From contig JBKQRV010000093.1 in the NCBI GenBank assembly GCA_052143835.1, forward strand, positions 78,101 through 142,100: DNA of 64,000 bases. The letters run 5' to 3'. Position numbers and translations under genes: made by a program. The DNA is from DASPPM01 sp052143835 (lineage in GTDB: Bacteria; Pseudomonadota; Alphaproteobacteria; JACZXZ01). Of this stretch, positions 28,679-37,266 are shown piece by piece. Numbering within the stretch: the first letter of the stretch is position 1; every line of letters starts with the position of its first letter. The notes below the pieces were generated by a model, which saw only the letters and a program-made list of their open reading frames with translations, was not told the origin of the DNA and did no database searches.

Positions 28679-29629
28679 ATGCGGCTCGGCAGAGGGGCGC
28701 TCACCGTGGCCCTCGGGACGCTCGCGCTCGCCGCGGTGCCGCCGCTTGCCGCCGTGTTCGGCCAGCCTTTCTATCTCGACCTCTTCACGCGCATCCTCAT
28801 CTTCGCGATCGCAGCCTTGAGCCTCGATCTCATCCTCGGCTACGGCGGCATGGTGAGCTTCGGCCACGCCGCCTATCTCGGTATCGGCGCCTATTCGGTC
28901 GGCATCCTCAGCCATTACGGCATCACCGACGGCCCCTTGCATTTCGCCGTCGCGGTCGCGGCCTCGGCGCTTGCGGCGCTTGCCATCGGCGCCGTCTCGC
29001 TGAGGACGAGCGGGGTCTACTTCATCATGATCACGCTCGCCTTCAGCCAGATGATCTACTTCCTCGGCGTCAGCCTCAACGTCTACGGCGGCGACGATGG
29101 CATGAACATCGCCGCGCACAGCGAGTTCGGCAGCGCGCTCGACTTGGACAACGCGAGCGTCCTCTATTACCTGGTGCTCGCGATCCTGCTGCTCTTCTTC
29201 TTTGTCGGCCGGCGGCTGGTCGCCTCGCGCTTCGGCATGGTGATCCGCGGCGTCAAGTCTAACGAGCGCCGCATGCACGCCATCGGTTTTCCCACCTTCC
29301 GCTACAGGCTTACCGCCTTCGTGATCTCGGGCGCCATGTGCGGGGTGGCCGGAGCTCTTCTCGCGAACCTGACGCTTTTCGTCTCGCCCTCGATCATGCA
29401 TTGGACCCGCTCCGGCGAAGTCTTGATGATGGTGATCCTCGGCGGAATGGGCTCGCTCTTCGGACCGGTGCTGGGTGCCGTCGCCTATCTCGTGCTCGAG
29501 CAACTGCTCTCCGGCTTCACCTCGCATTGGCAGGCGATCCTCGGCCCGATCCTCGTCCTGGTCGTGCTCTTCGCCAAGCGGGGCATCTTCGGGATCTTCG
29601 CGGGCGCGGAGGAGGCCGGTCGTGGCTGA
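28679..29629 (+). CDS. HAAT ABC transporter permease 1 (LivM-like)
   Basis: About 316 residues with eight to nine predicted helices. Characteristic stretches are AIAALSLDLILGYGGMVSFGHAAYLGIGAYSVG, TSGVYFIMITLAFSQMIYFLG and VSPSIMHWTRSGEVLMMVILGGMGSLFGPVLGA, the last being the cytoplasmic coupling region of LivM proteins. It starts 3 nt after the LivH stop and its end overlaps the LivG start (GTG 29622) by 8 nt, so translation of these genes is coupled. Confidence 0.92.
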   Translation: MRLGRGALTVALGTLALAAVPPLAAVFGQPFYLDLFTRILIFAIAALSLDLILGYGGMVSFGHAAYLGIGAYSVGILSHYGITDGPLHFAVAVAASALAALAIGAVSLRTSGVYFIMITLAFSQMIYFLGVSLNVYGGDDGMNIAAHSEFGSALDLDNASVLYYLVLAILLLFFFVGRRLVASRFGMVIRGVKSNERRMHAIGFPTFRYRLTAFVISGAMCGVAGALLANLTLFVSPSIMHWTRSGEVLMMVILGGMGSLFGPVLGAVAYLVLEQLLSGFTSHWQAILGPILVLVVLFAKRGIFGIFAGAEEAGRG

Positions 29630-30377
29630 GGCGTTGCTCGCGATCGAGGGGCTCGTCAAGCGCTTCGGCGGCCTCACCGCGACCGACCAGGTTTCGCTCG
29701 AGGTTCCCGCGGGCGAGCTCCACGCCGTCATCGGACCGAATGGCGCCGGCAAGACCACGCTCATAGCCCAGCTCGCCGGCGAGCTCATGCCCGATGGGGG
29801 CAGCATCCGCTTTGCCGGCGAGGACGTGACGCGGCTTCCCACGTACAGGCGCGTGCGCCGGGGGCTCGCCCGCTCGTTTCAGATCACGAGCGTCTTCAGG
29901 GAATTCACCACGCTCGACAACGTGGCCCTCGCCGTCCAGGCCCAGGCCGGGCACAGTTTCCGCTTTTGGCGTCCGGCGCGCGCGGAAGCGGCCTTGCGCG
30001 AGCCGGCGCGCGCCATCCTCGAGCAGGTCGGCCTGGGCGCGCGCGCGGACGTGCCGGCTGCGATATTGGCGCATGGCGAGAAGCGCGCGCTCGAGATCGC
30101 ACTCGCGCTCGCCGGCCGGCCGCGGCTCCTCATGCTCGACGAGCCCATGGCGGGCATGGGGCCCGAGGATTCGGCACGCATGGTGCGCTTTCTCTCGACC
30201 CTCAGGGGCAAGCTCACCATCCTACTCATCGAGCACGACATGGACGCCGTGTTCGCGCTCGCCGACCGCATCACCGTGCTCGTCTACGGCCGCGCGATCG
30301 CCAGCGGGACGCCCCAGGCGATCCGGAGCAACGCCGAGGTGCGAGAGGCCTATCTCGGCGAGGAGACCACGCCATGA
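29622..30377 (+). CDS. HAAT ABC transporter ATP-binding protein 1 (LivG-like)
   Basis: About 251 residues. It carries Walker A GPNGAGKTT, the LivG-type long insert with RGLARSFQITSVFREFTTLDNVALAVQAQ, a shortened signature LAHGEKRALEIALAL, Walker B LLMLDEPMAGM and switch His in IEHDMDAVF. The start is GTG 29622, inside the end of the LivM gene. It overlaps the LivF gene by four bases (ATGA). LivG and LivF form the ATPase pair that drives the LivHM permease. Confidence 0.92.
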   Translation: MAEALLAIEGLVKRFGGLTATDQVSLEVPAGELHAVIGPNGAGKTTLIAQLAGELMPDGGSIRFAGEDVTRLPTYRRVRRGLARSFQITSVFREFTTLDNVALAVQAQAGHSFRFWRPARAEAALREPARAILEQVGLGARADVPAAILAHGEKRALEIALALAGRPRLLMLDEPMAGMGPEDSARMVRFLSTLRGKLTILLIEHDMDAVFALADRITVLVYGRAIASGTPQAIRSNAEVREAYLGEETTP

Positions 30378-31078
30378 TGCTCGAGGTCTCCGGGCTCGCG
30401 GCCGGCTACGGGGAGAGCCAAGTGCTCTTCGGCATCTCCTTCGAGGTGCGCCGCGGAGAAGTGGTGACGCTTCTGGGCCGCAACGGTATGGGCAAGACCA
30501 CCACCATCTCCGCGATCATGGGCATCGTGCCGCCCCGCGCGGGGGAGATCCTGTTCGAGGGCAAGGCGATCCAGGGGCTGCCCTCTTACCGCGTCGCCAA
30601 GCGCGGCCTCGGCCTGGTGCCCGAGGGACGCCAGGTCTTTCCCAACCTGACCGTGCGTGAGAACCTTGTCGCGACCGCCGCCAATCGTGCCGGCGCGCTG
30701 CGGCCCTGGACGCTCGAGCTCGTGCTCGAGCTTTTCCCGGTGCTCGCGGAACGGCTCAACAGCATGGGCGGGCTGCTCTCGGGCGGGGAGCAGCAGATGC
30801 TGTCGATCGGCCGCGCGCTCATGACCAATCCGCGGCTGCTCATTTTCGACGAGGCGACGGAGGGGCTGGCGCCGCGGGTGCGCGCCGAGATCTGGCGTTG
30901 CCTCCGCACGCTCAAGGCGGCGGGCCAATCGATCCTCGTCATCGACAAGAACATCGATGCGCTGACCCGCATCGCGGAGCGCCACTATATTCTGGAGAAG
31001 GGCCAGATCGTCTGGCAGGGGACGTCGGCGGCGCTGCGTGAGAACGTCGAGCTGCAGCACCGCTATCTCGGGGTGTGA
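30374..31078 (+). CDS. HAAT ABC transporter ATP-binding protein 1 (LivF-like)
   Basis: About 234 residues. Motifs are Walker A GRNGMGKTT, the LivF hallmark LGLVPEGRQVFPNLTVRENL, signature LLSGGEQQMLSIGRAL and Walker B LLIFDEATEGLAP. The switch position reads VIDKNIDAL rather than the usual VEQN, so the canonical switch His/Gln is replaced near Lys-Asn, a small departure found in some LivF-like proteins. It ends the first transporter operon; a large nested inverted repeat follows immediately and may be its terminator. Confidence 0.9.
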   Translation: MMLEVSGLAAGYGESQVLFGISFEVRRGEVVTLLGRNGMGKTTTISAIMGIVPPRAGEILFEGKAIQGLPSYRVAKRGLGLVPEGRQVFPNLTVRENLVATAANRAGALRPWTLELVLELFPVLAERLNSMGGLLSGGEQQMLSIGRALMTNPRLLIFDEATEGLAPRVRAEIWRCLRTLKAAGQSILVIDKNIDALTRIAERHYILEKGQIVWQGTSAALRENVELQHRYLGV

Positions 31079-31080
31079 GA

Positions 31081-31201
31081 GGCTATCGGATTCACACATC
31101 ACGGCGACGGCGCTAAGCCCCTCGCCCGCGCCAGCGGGAGAGGGGCTTAGCGCGATCGGCGCCTCCGCGAACATCTGCGAAGATGTGTGAATGCGATAGC
31201 C
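31081..31201. repeat. Nested inverted repeat after transporter operon 1
   Basis: Outer arms are GGCTATCG-ATTCACACATC (31081-31100) and its complement at 31182-31201, with 19 of 20 positions pairing. Inside is a second perfect 13-bp arm pair, CGCTAAGCCCCTC (31111-31123) with GAGGGGCTTAGCG (31140-31152). The structure begins 2 nt after the LivF stop, so it could stop transcription or stabilise the transcript, but the mirror layout also fits a palindromic mobile repeat. There is no U-run typical of an intrinsic terminator. Confidence 0.75.
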
Positions 31202-31336
31202 CTCGGAGGGGGAGAGGGATGCGGAGGCTTAGCGAGACAAAGTCGACCCCGGACTTGATCCGGGGTGGGTGAGGGGGTGATTCCGCGCCATCGGAACATG
31301 GCTTAGCCCGCGGCCGCCCGCGTCCGGCCTGCGGCA

Positions 31337-32008
31337 TCAAGCATCGAGGGGCGGGGAGAGCTCGCGGTCCGCGGCGGCGATCTCGGCCGCGACGCGCGCG
31401 ATCGCCGGACGCGCTCTCACGCGCTCGTACCACGCGGCGAGTGCCGGGAAACCGTCAAGGCGCGGCCCCTTGAGGCGGAGCGCGTAGAGCACGGTCATGA
31501 ACACGGCAATGTCGGCGAAGGTGAAGTTGCCGCAGAGATAATCCTTGTGCGCCAGCCGCTCGTTGAGATGGCGGTAGTGGAGGAGGATCGCCGCCTCGGC
31601 ACCCCTCGCTGCTTCCTTGCGGGCGCGCTGGCGCGCGGGCTCGGGGTCGGGCGGCTCGGTGCGGTACATCAGAGAGCGCACGTCTGCCAGCAGGATCTCG
31701 TCGGCGTAGAGCTCGAGGAGGCGGCAGCGGGCGCGCTCCACGGCTGTCGCCGGATGGAGGGGCGGCGACGGGTAGGCGTCCTCCAAATATTCGAAGATCA
31801 GCGTCGAATCGAAGAGCGTCAAATCGCCGTCGACCAGCACCGGGACCTGGCCCTTGGGATTGGCGGCCAGCACCGCGGGATGCTTCGGCGCGTAGCCTTG
31901 CGCCTGGCTGAAGGGCACCATCACCCGCTCGAAGGGCAGGCCTTTCTCGTAGAGCGCCATCTCGACCTTGCGGGAGAAAAGACTGAGAGGGCCGGAATAG
32001 AGACGCAT
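31337..32008 (-). CDS. Glutathione S-transferase family protein
   Basis: About 223 residues. The N-terminal thioredoxin-like domain runs MRLYSGPLSLFSRKVEMAL with Ser at the usual catalytic position, then NPKGQVPVLVDGDLTLFDSTLIFEYLED, holding the cis-Pro and the glutathione-binding ES/DS motif. The C-terminal helical domain includes GNFTFADIAVFMTVLYAL with the N-capping box. Members use glutathione to conjugate or isomerise substrates. Given the gentisate dioxygenase nearby, a maleylpyruvate isomerase role is possible, but the zeta-class SSC motif is absent, so this is weak. It stands alone on the minus strand. Confidence 0.87.
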   Translation of the reverse strand: MRLYSGPLSLFSRKVEMALYEKGLPFERVMVPFSQAQGYAPKHPAVLAANPKGQVPVLVDGDLTLFDSTLIFEYLEDAYPSPPLHPATAVERARCRLLELYADEILLADVRSLMYRTEPPDPEPARQRARKEAARGAEAAILLHYRHLNERLAHKDYLCGNFTFADIAVFMTVLYALRLKGPRLDGFPALAAWYERVRARPAIARVAAEIAAADRELSPPLDA

Positions 32009-32078
32009 GGGCGTTGCCTCGAAGGAGCCGGGTCAACGGAACGCTACAAGAACATGCTCGGCGCGGCAAGACGCCAGC

Positions 32079-33557
32079 TTAAGGGTGCTCAGACTCGCTC
32101 GCCTCGCGCCGCCGCCATGGCACGCCGTCGAGGCAATAGCCGAGCGAGACCAGTGCCGCCGGGATCACCGGCAGCACATAGCGCATCTCGAGATGGAGCA
32201 AGGCAAAGGCGCCGATGACGCCCATGAAGGTGAGCCAGAGGAAGGCCGCCGCTCTATGGCGGCCGCGGGGCTCGGAGCGCCGTCGCCCGAGCGCCATGAG
32301 CGGGGTGCCGATCGCAAGGATCGCGAGCCCGGCGAGAGCCACGATCTCGAGCGCGAGGAGGGGTGGGCCGAAGGTCGCGGCATTCCAGAAGAGGCCCACG
32401 CGCGGCATCTCGCGCAGCTCGCGCACGCCGGGGATCACGCGCGCGGACGCCCTCGGACCGAGCTGGAGGAAGTCGTTGAGGTTCGCGAGTGGATTGAGGA
32501 GGAGGTTGGCGAGGCGCTCGAGCTGGAGATTGTGCACGACGGTCGCGAGATAGGCGAAGGGATGGCGGCCCAGCATCGCGAGGAAATGGCTGAAGGTCGC
32601 GTGTCTGATCTCGAGCGGATCGAGGCTGTACTCGCGCCACAGGATGTCCACGAGCTGGTACATGCCGGCGAGGCCCGGCGCTACGTCGTGGCTCACGGCG
32701 ATGCGCGAGACGAGGTCGGTGCCGTCGAAGGGATTGCCGAGGCCCAAGGCTTCGATATTGATGGAGGGCCAGAGCCAGTTGACGCTGTCGGTAACGCTCA
32801 AAAAGGCATGGCCGGTGCGGTGCGCGTTCCACAGCATGTGGATCGCCACGAGTGCAACGACGGGCAGGAGAAAGGCGGCGAGCGAGCCGAGCAGCGCCAA
32901 GATGCCCTTGGCGCGCAGCCTGTCGCACAGGACGAGCCCGATAAGCGGGAAGAGCGTGAAGTAGAGCCCCACGTCCCGCATCCAGATCGAGCCGCCCCAG
33001 GCGATCCCCAGCCCCAGGAGCGCGCCCGTTCCGAGCCGCAGTTGCCCGGTCATCTCCATGACGATGAGAAAGACGACCGCGATGAAGAGGCTCGCATAGA
33101 GGCTGTCGCTCAGGACCACGACGTCGTAGAGGCTCGAGCCCGAGATGGCGACGAGCACGAGGATCGCGTATCGGAGTGCGGTGCTGCGCACGAGAGCGGC
33201 AAGAGCGGCCGCGACGAGGGCGAGTGCTGCGACCGAGGCGACGCATTGCACGGTGGCTACTAGCAGCGCGAAGTGGCTGGGGGAGACGAGCTTGGCAAGG
33301 GCGATGAGGAGCGGATAGCCGTAGGGCCTGACGATGGCGAGAGGCTGCGGCCCGCTGAGGAAGGCGCCGTCGTCGAGCCAGCGACGGCTCGCCAGAATGT
33401 CGTCGCCGAGTGTCAAATAGCCGTAACTGTCCGGGAACAGCGAGGCGCCGAGCCAGAAGAGCAGCAAAAGCTTGAGCGCAAGGATGGCGCCAAGCAGCAA
33501 CCCCGCCTTGAGCGCGTAGTCTCTCCCGGCCGCGTCCGCCGCCGTGCCGCGTGTCAT
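32079..33557 (-). CDS. Polytopic membrane glycosyltransferase-like protein (GT39-like)
   Basis: About 492 residues with some ten helices. After the first helix (AGLLLGAILALKLLLLFWLG) comes SLFPDSYGYLTLGDDILASRRW, the Asp-bearing first loop of GT39/ArnT-type enzymes that use polyprenyl-phosphate sugars. RPYGYPLLIALAKL and LYDVVVLSDSLYASLF are other family-like segments. The start ATG 33557 overlaps the stop of the upstream GT2 gene by four bases (ATGA), so the two are coupled. A GT2 enzyme making polyprenyl-phosphate sugar paired with a GT-C enzyme that uses it is a common arrangement and may explain the pairing; the final acceptor is unknown. Confidence 0.8.
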   Translation of the reverse strand: MTRGTAADAAGRDYALKAGLLLGAILALKLLLLFWLGASLFPDSYGYLTLGDDILASRRWLDDGAFLSGPQPLAIVRPYGYPLLIALAKLVSPSHFALLVATVQCVASVAALALVAAALAALVRSTALRYAILVLVAISGSSLYDVVVLSDSLYASLFIAVVFLIVMEMTGQLRLGTGALLGLGIAWGGSIWMRDVGLYFTLFPLIGLVLCDRLRAKGILALLGSLAAFLLPVVALVAIHMLWNAHRTGHAFLSVTDSVNWLWPSINIEALGLGNPFDGTDLVSRIAVSHDVAPGLAGMYQLVDILWREYSLDPLEIRHATFSHFLAMLGRHPFAYLATVVHNLQLERLANLLLNPLANLNDFLQLGPRASARVIPGVRELREMPRVGLFWNAATFGPPLLALEIVALAGLAILAIGTPLMALGRRRSEPRGRHRAAAFLWLTFMGVIGAFALLHLEMRYVLPVIPAALVSLGYCLDGVPWRRREASESEHP

Positions 33558-34522
33558 CGGCTGCGCCCGAGCGGGGGGCGGCGGCACTCGCCTGGCATGA
33601 GCCGGATCGGCGCCAATTCGCGAAAGATGCGGCAGCTCGCGCGAATGCGCGCCCCGTCGTCTGCGCCCCAGCCGAGGCGTGCCGCCAGGAACTCTCGGAA
33701 CTCGCGGGAGAGCCAGCCGCGCCTGCCCTGGCGCCGGGCGTAGTGCCAAGCGCGGCCGGCGGCGCGCTTGAGCGCGTAGCGCTTGAGCTCGGGCGCAAGC
33801 CCAGGTGTGGTGGCCACGAAATTGGCGAGGGCCAAGTTCACGTCATGGAGCTCCTGGGCGCCGTGCTCGGACTGGCGGCCGGGCGCCTCCTCGGGGGCGA
33901 GGAACACGGTTGCTCGCGTGCGCGCGAAGCGCGCGAGCCGCGCCATACGCAGTTCGATCGAATAATCCTGCACGAGGACGCCGGGGTCGCAGCCCCCGCT
34001 CGCACGGACGAGCTCGGCGCGCGCAAGCCAGGCCGAAGGTGTGGTCTGGGCGCGGCGCAGGCATTCCCGAAGCGTGTCCGCGAGCGGCTCGGCAGCGGCC
34101 GTTTGCCCGATCTCCGCCGCCGCGGCGCGGGCCCGCTCAAGCCCGTCCCCGCTGCGGTAGGTGCCGCCCGTGCCGAAGGCGAGCCCGCAACCCGTAGCTG
34201 CGACGGCGTCGAGGAGGAGCGAAGTGGCACCTTGCGTCAGCATGTCGTCGCCGTCGAGGGCCTTGACGAAGTCGCCGCGCACGGCGGCGAGGCCGGCGTT
34301 CATGGCGAGCGAGGGCCCCGCGTTCGGCTGGGAGATGATGCGGCAGTCGGCCCAGCCCGCGGTGAGCGCGCGGAGCGCCGCGAGGCTGCCGTCGCTCGAG
34401 CCGTCGTCGACGAAGATGAACTCGCGCGCGAAACCGCCGCGTTGCCGGGCGAGCCCGTCGAGGACGAAGGGAAGGTAAAGTGCTTTGTTGTAGACGGTGA
34501 TTACGTAGCTGACGCGGATCAT
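33554..34522 (-). CDS. Family 2 glycosyltransferase
   Basis: About 322 residues. It opens with VSYVITVYNKALYLPFVLDGL, then EFIFVDDGSSDGSLAALR and VKALDGDDMLTQGATSLL, the two acidic motifs, and VLVQDYSIELRMAR near the base region. ATG 34522 shares its A with the TAA stop of the cupin gene before it (TAATG), so all three genes cupin, GT2 and membrane GT are coupled. The much longer in-frame extension upstream is a shadow of the cupin and CoA-ligase genes. It is a cytoplasmic enzyme with an unknown sugar donor. Confidence 0.87.
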   Translation of the reverse strand: MIRVSYVITVYNKALYLPFVLDGLARQRGGFAREFIFVDDGSSDGSLAALRALTAGWADCRIISQPNAGPSLAMNAGLAAVRGDFVKALDGDDMLTQGATSLLLDAVAATGCGLAFGTGGTYRSGDGLERARAAAAEIGQTAAAEPLADTLRECLRRAQTTPSAWLARAELVRASGGCDPGVLVQDYSIELRMARLARFARTRATVFLAPEEAPGRQSEHGAQELHDVNLALANFVATTPGLAPELKRYALKRAAGRAWHYARRQGRRGWLSREFREFLAARLGWGADDGARIRASCRIFRELAPIRLMPGECRRPPLGRSR

Positions 34523-34986
34523 TACCTGCCATGGGCGGCGGCCGCCGGCTTGGCGCGCGCCGCTCTCGGGGCAGCACTTTTCGTGCGCGCGGGCCGAGGG
34601 GCCCCGACCTCGACCGTCTTGAACTTGGCGGGGAGGGTGATCTCGATCAGCTCGAGGTCGTCGGAGTGGTCGAGCTCGGCGTGGCGTATGCCGGGCGGCT
34701 GGTGCACGCAGGAGCCCGCCCGGGCCACGACCTCGCCCACACCCTCGTAGTTGAACTTCACCCAGCCCTTGAGCACGTAATACATCTGGAAGTCGAGCTT
34801 GTGCTTGTGCCAGCCGAAGCCGCCGTGGTCGCCCTTCTTGGCGCGGATGACATGGGCCATGGCGCGGCCGCCGGTCGCCTCGTTGATGCCGAGGTCGCGG
34901 TACTCGAAGCAGGCTCTCAAGCCGTCGCTCTTGAAGACGGCGTCCTTGGCGTGGGATGCCGAGAACTCGAGCTTCTTGGCGGCCAT
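34522..34986 (-). CDS. Cupin domain protein
   Basis: About 154 residues. The core is a single small beta-barrel: GWHKHKLDFQMYYVLKGWVKFNYEGVGE supplies two metal-type histidines and the first cupin motif, and GSCVHQPPGIRHAELDHSDDLELIEITLP the second. The last ~25 residues are Ala/Lys/Arg-rich and probably disordered. GGGAGG lies 8 nt before ATG 34986. Cupins of this size may be metal-dependent oxygenases, isomerases or sensors of small ligands. It is 116 nt downstream of the CoA ligase and coupled to a GT2 gene, an odd mix that does not settle its role. Confidence 0.85.
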   Translation of the reverse strand: MAAKKLEFSASHAKDAVFKSDGLRACFEYRDLGINEATGGRAMAHVIRAKKGDHGGFGWHKHKLDFQMYYVLKGWVKFNYEGVGEVVARAGSCVHQPPGIRHAELDHSDDLELIEITLPAKFKTVEVGAPRPARTKSAAPRAARAKPAAAAHGR

Positions 34987-35102
34987 GGCAGATACCTCCC
35001 AGGATCGTCCGCCGCGAGGTTGCGGCGCTCGCGGGCACCGACTATACAACGCGGCCGCGCCGCCCGCCAATGCGCTCGCCGGGCTCTCGCTCGCTTGCGC
35101 GC

Positions 35103-36656
35103 TCAGATCCGCCGCGCGCGGCCGGCCCAGTAGAGATCGCGGATCTTGTGCTTCTGGATCTTGCCGACGGCACTCTTCGGCAGTCCCTCGACGAAGGCGA
35201 CGCGGCGCGGGCGCTTGTGGCGGGGCAGCGCCTCGAGGCAGAACTCGATGATCTCGCTTTCGCTCGCGGCACATCCCGCCCGCAGCACCACGTGCGCGGC
35301 GGGGACCTCGCCCAGGCGCTCGTCGGGAATGCCGATGACCGCGCACTCGAGCACGGCCGGGTGCCGGTAGAGCACCTGCTCGATCTCGAGCGGGAAGATG
35401 TTCTCCCCGCCCTGCACGAGCACGTCCTTGGAGCGGTCGACGAGCACGATGAAGCCGTCCTCGTCGGCGTAGCCGAGATCGCCCGTCCAGAACCAGCCGT
35501 CGTTGTTCTTGTAGGCGGCGGCGGTCGCCTTGGCGTCCTTGTAATAGCCGAGCATGAGATGCTCGCCGCGCGTCGTCACCTCGCCGACCTGGCCGGGCGG
35601 GAGCGCCTTGCCGTCCGGCCCGCGGATCTCGATCTCGACGTTGAAGGCCGGCCGGCCCACGCTCCCCGCCTTCGCCGGCAGGTGCCGGGGCTGCCGCGCA
35701 CAGAGCGGCCCCGCCTCGGAGGTGCCGTAATGATCGGTGAGCCCGAGCCAGGGCATCGTCTCTTGCACGCATTCGATGAGGGCCACCGGCATCGGCATGC
35801 CGGCGTGGTTGACCTTGACGAGCGTGCGCAGCCTCTCGGGCGCAAACGACGGGTGCTTGACCAGGTCGTTGATCTGCGTCGGCACGAGCAACGCGGCGCT
35901 GACGCGGTGGCGCTCGACCATGGCGATGAAGCGCTCTACGTCCCAGTGCGGAAGGAACACGCTCGTCGCTCCGCACATCACCGCGGGATGGAACCAGATG
36001 TAGAGTGCCGCCACGTGGAAAAGCGGGGTCGCCACGGCCGCGATATCCTCCTCGCGGAGGTTGAACTCGACGAGCGTGGTGAGTGCGGCGAGCCCGCGCG
36101 CGCGATGGGAGGCGAGCACGCCCTTGGGCAGGCCCGTGGTGCCGCCGGTGAAGGTGAGCCCGAGCGGATCGTCCTCGCCGAGCGCGACCCGAGGCTCGCT
36201 CGCGTCGCTCTCTGCGAGCAACTCGTCCAAGCTTGTGCTGCGGCCAACGGGGCGGGGGCCGGCGCCGAAGGCGACGATCTCGGCCCTGCCGCCTGCCTCC
36301 TGGCGGGCCGCCTCGGCAAGGGCCACGAGGCTCGCCTCGACCACGATGAGCTTCGCCTCGGTCGAGGCGAGGATGCGCGCGGCCTCGGCGGCGCTGGCGC
36401 GGGCGTTGATGTTGGCGAGCACCGCGCCCGCGCGCGCGGCGCCGTAGTGGACGATGCCGTAGGCCGGGTAATTGCCGCTCATGATGGCGATCGTCTCGCC
36501 CTTGGCGATGCCGCGCGCGGCAAGGGCGTTGGCGAAGCGGTTCGCCGCGGTGTTAAGGGCGGCGAAGTCGAGGCTTTCCTCTCCGCAAAGAATGGCGGCC
36601 TTTCGCGGCAGCCGGCGCGCGGTGCGCCGCAGTATGTCGCCCGCCAAGAGAAACAT
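35103..36656 (-). CDS. Acyl-CoA synthetase (AMP-forming, ANL superfamily)
   Basis: About 517 residues. The P-loop TFTGGTTGLPKG lies near residues 168-179, the adenine motif is YGTSEAGP, the hinge region reads DGWFWTGDLGY-ADEDGF, and the catalytic lysine sits near the end in GLPKSAVGKIQKHKI. These are the A3, A5, A7-8 and A10 motifs. The enzyme activates a fatty or aromatic carboxylic acid to its CoA thioester by way of an acyl-adenylate. Start ATG 36656 matches the family N-terminus. Its neighbours (gentisate dioxygenase, SDR, HAAT importers) suggest a catabolic substrate such as an aromatic acid, though sequence alone cannot separate this from a medium-chain fatty acid. Confidence 0.9.
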   Translation of the reverse strand: MFLLAGDILRRTARRLPRKAAILCGEESLDFAALNTAANRFANALAARGIAKGETIAIMSGNYPAYGIVHYGAARAGAVLANINARASAAEAARILASTEAKLIVVEASLVALAEAARQEAGGRAEIVAFGAGPRPVGRSTSLDELLAESDASEPRVALGEDDPLGLTFTGGTTGLPKGVLASHRARGLAALTTLVEFNLREEDIAAVATPLFHVAALYIWFHPAVMCGATSVFLPHWDVERFIAMVERHRVSAALLVPTQINDLVKHPSFAPERLRTLVKVNHAGMPMPVALIECVQETMPWLGLTDHYGTSEAGPLCARQPRHLPAKAGSVGRPAFNVEIEIRGPDGKALPPGQVGEVTTRGEHLMLGYYKDAKATAAAYKNNDGWFWTGDLGYADEDGFIVLVDRSKDVLVQGGENIFPLEIEQVLYRHPAVLECAVIGIPDERLGEVPAAHVVLRAGCAASESEIIEFCLEALPRHKRPRRVAFVEGLPKSAVGKIQKHKIRDLYWAGRARRI

Positions 36657-36815
36657 GACCCCCCAACCTCTCCTTGTCCGTCCGCTCGCGCCCATTGTGG
36701 CGGGAAGCCGTGCCGGCTGGCAAGGCGGGCGGGCAATGCGCACCCGCCGGGCATACACCCGACAGACTGCAGTGGGAAAGAGATTTGCGGCCGCTCTTTG
36801 GGCTCGGCTTCGCGT

Positions 36816-37265
36816 TTACGTTGGCTTCGCCGGCGGCTTGGAAGGGGAGGTCCGAGCGGGCCGCCGTTTCTTCTTCACTGTCACGGCGGTCTTTGGCACA
36901 GGCGTCAAGCGATGCTGCCGGATGAGCTCCGCACACTCGCGCTGGAACCGCTGGTGCGTATTTGTCTCGAGCAGAACGACCTTATCGGCAAATTGGATGA
37001 GAAACAGGAGAGTGGACGATCCCGCCCCGCCGAGATGCAAGTGCATCACGCCGTAATCGGCCAGCAGCCGATCGGCATGACCCGCGGTGGCGCTGTAGAA
37101 TCGATTTGGCACTTCCCGTCCGCTGCTGATCAAATCGATCAGCAGCAGATAATCCTCCTCCTCCTTCGGATTGAGCGCGACGTGCTTGTGAAATTGGCCG
37201 CCCTCGATGACGTCCTTGCCGGTGCCTGTATAGACGATCCTCGCGGATCGCAGCGGCCCGGCCAC
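36816..37265 (-). CDS. Small protein of unknown function, coupled to upstream small gene
   Basis: About 149 residues, not recognised with confidence. The middle reads YGVMHLHLGG, then LLFLIQFADKVVLLETNTHQRF, a strand-rich pattern with histidines reminiscent of some small toxin-like proteins, and the last ~25 residues are basic (KKKRRPARTSPSKPPAKPT). GTG 37265 starts one base after the stop of the 89-residue upstream gene (TGA-C-GTG), so the pair is translationally coupled. The compact two-gene unit looks like a toxin-antitoxin locus, but I see no family signature that proves it. Confidence 0.6.
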   Translation of the reverse strand: MAGPLRSARIVYTGTGKDVIEGGQFHKHVALNPKEEEDYLLLIDLISSGREVPNRFYSATAGHADRLLADYGVMHLHLGGAGSSTLLFLIQFADKVVLLETNTHQRFQRECAELIRQHRLTPVPKTAVTVKKKRRPARTSPSKPPAKPT

Positions 37266-37266
37266 G

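Noticed and set aside
27734..29842. A 702-residue open frame on the minus strand
   Set aside because: It is antisense to the LivH/LivM genes; the translation is very rich in Asp, Glu, His and Arg without motifs, as expected for the shadow of hydrophobic genes in high-GC DNA.
31337..32008. Maleylpyruvate isomerase assignment for the GST-like gene
   Set aside because: The zeta-class SSC motif is absent and the gene is 6.7 kb from the dioxygenase; only family-level naming is supported.
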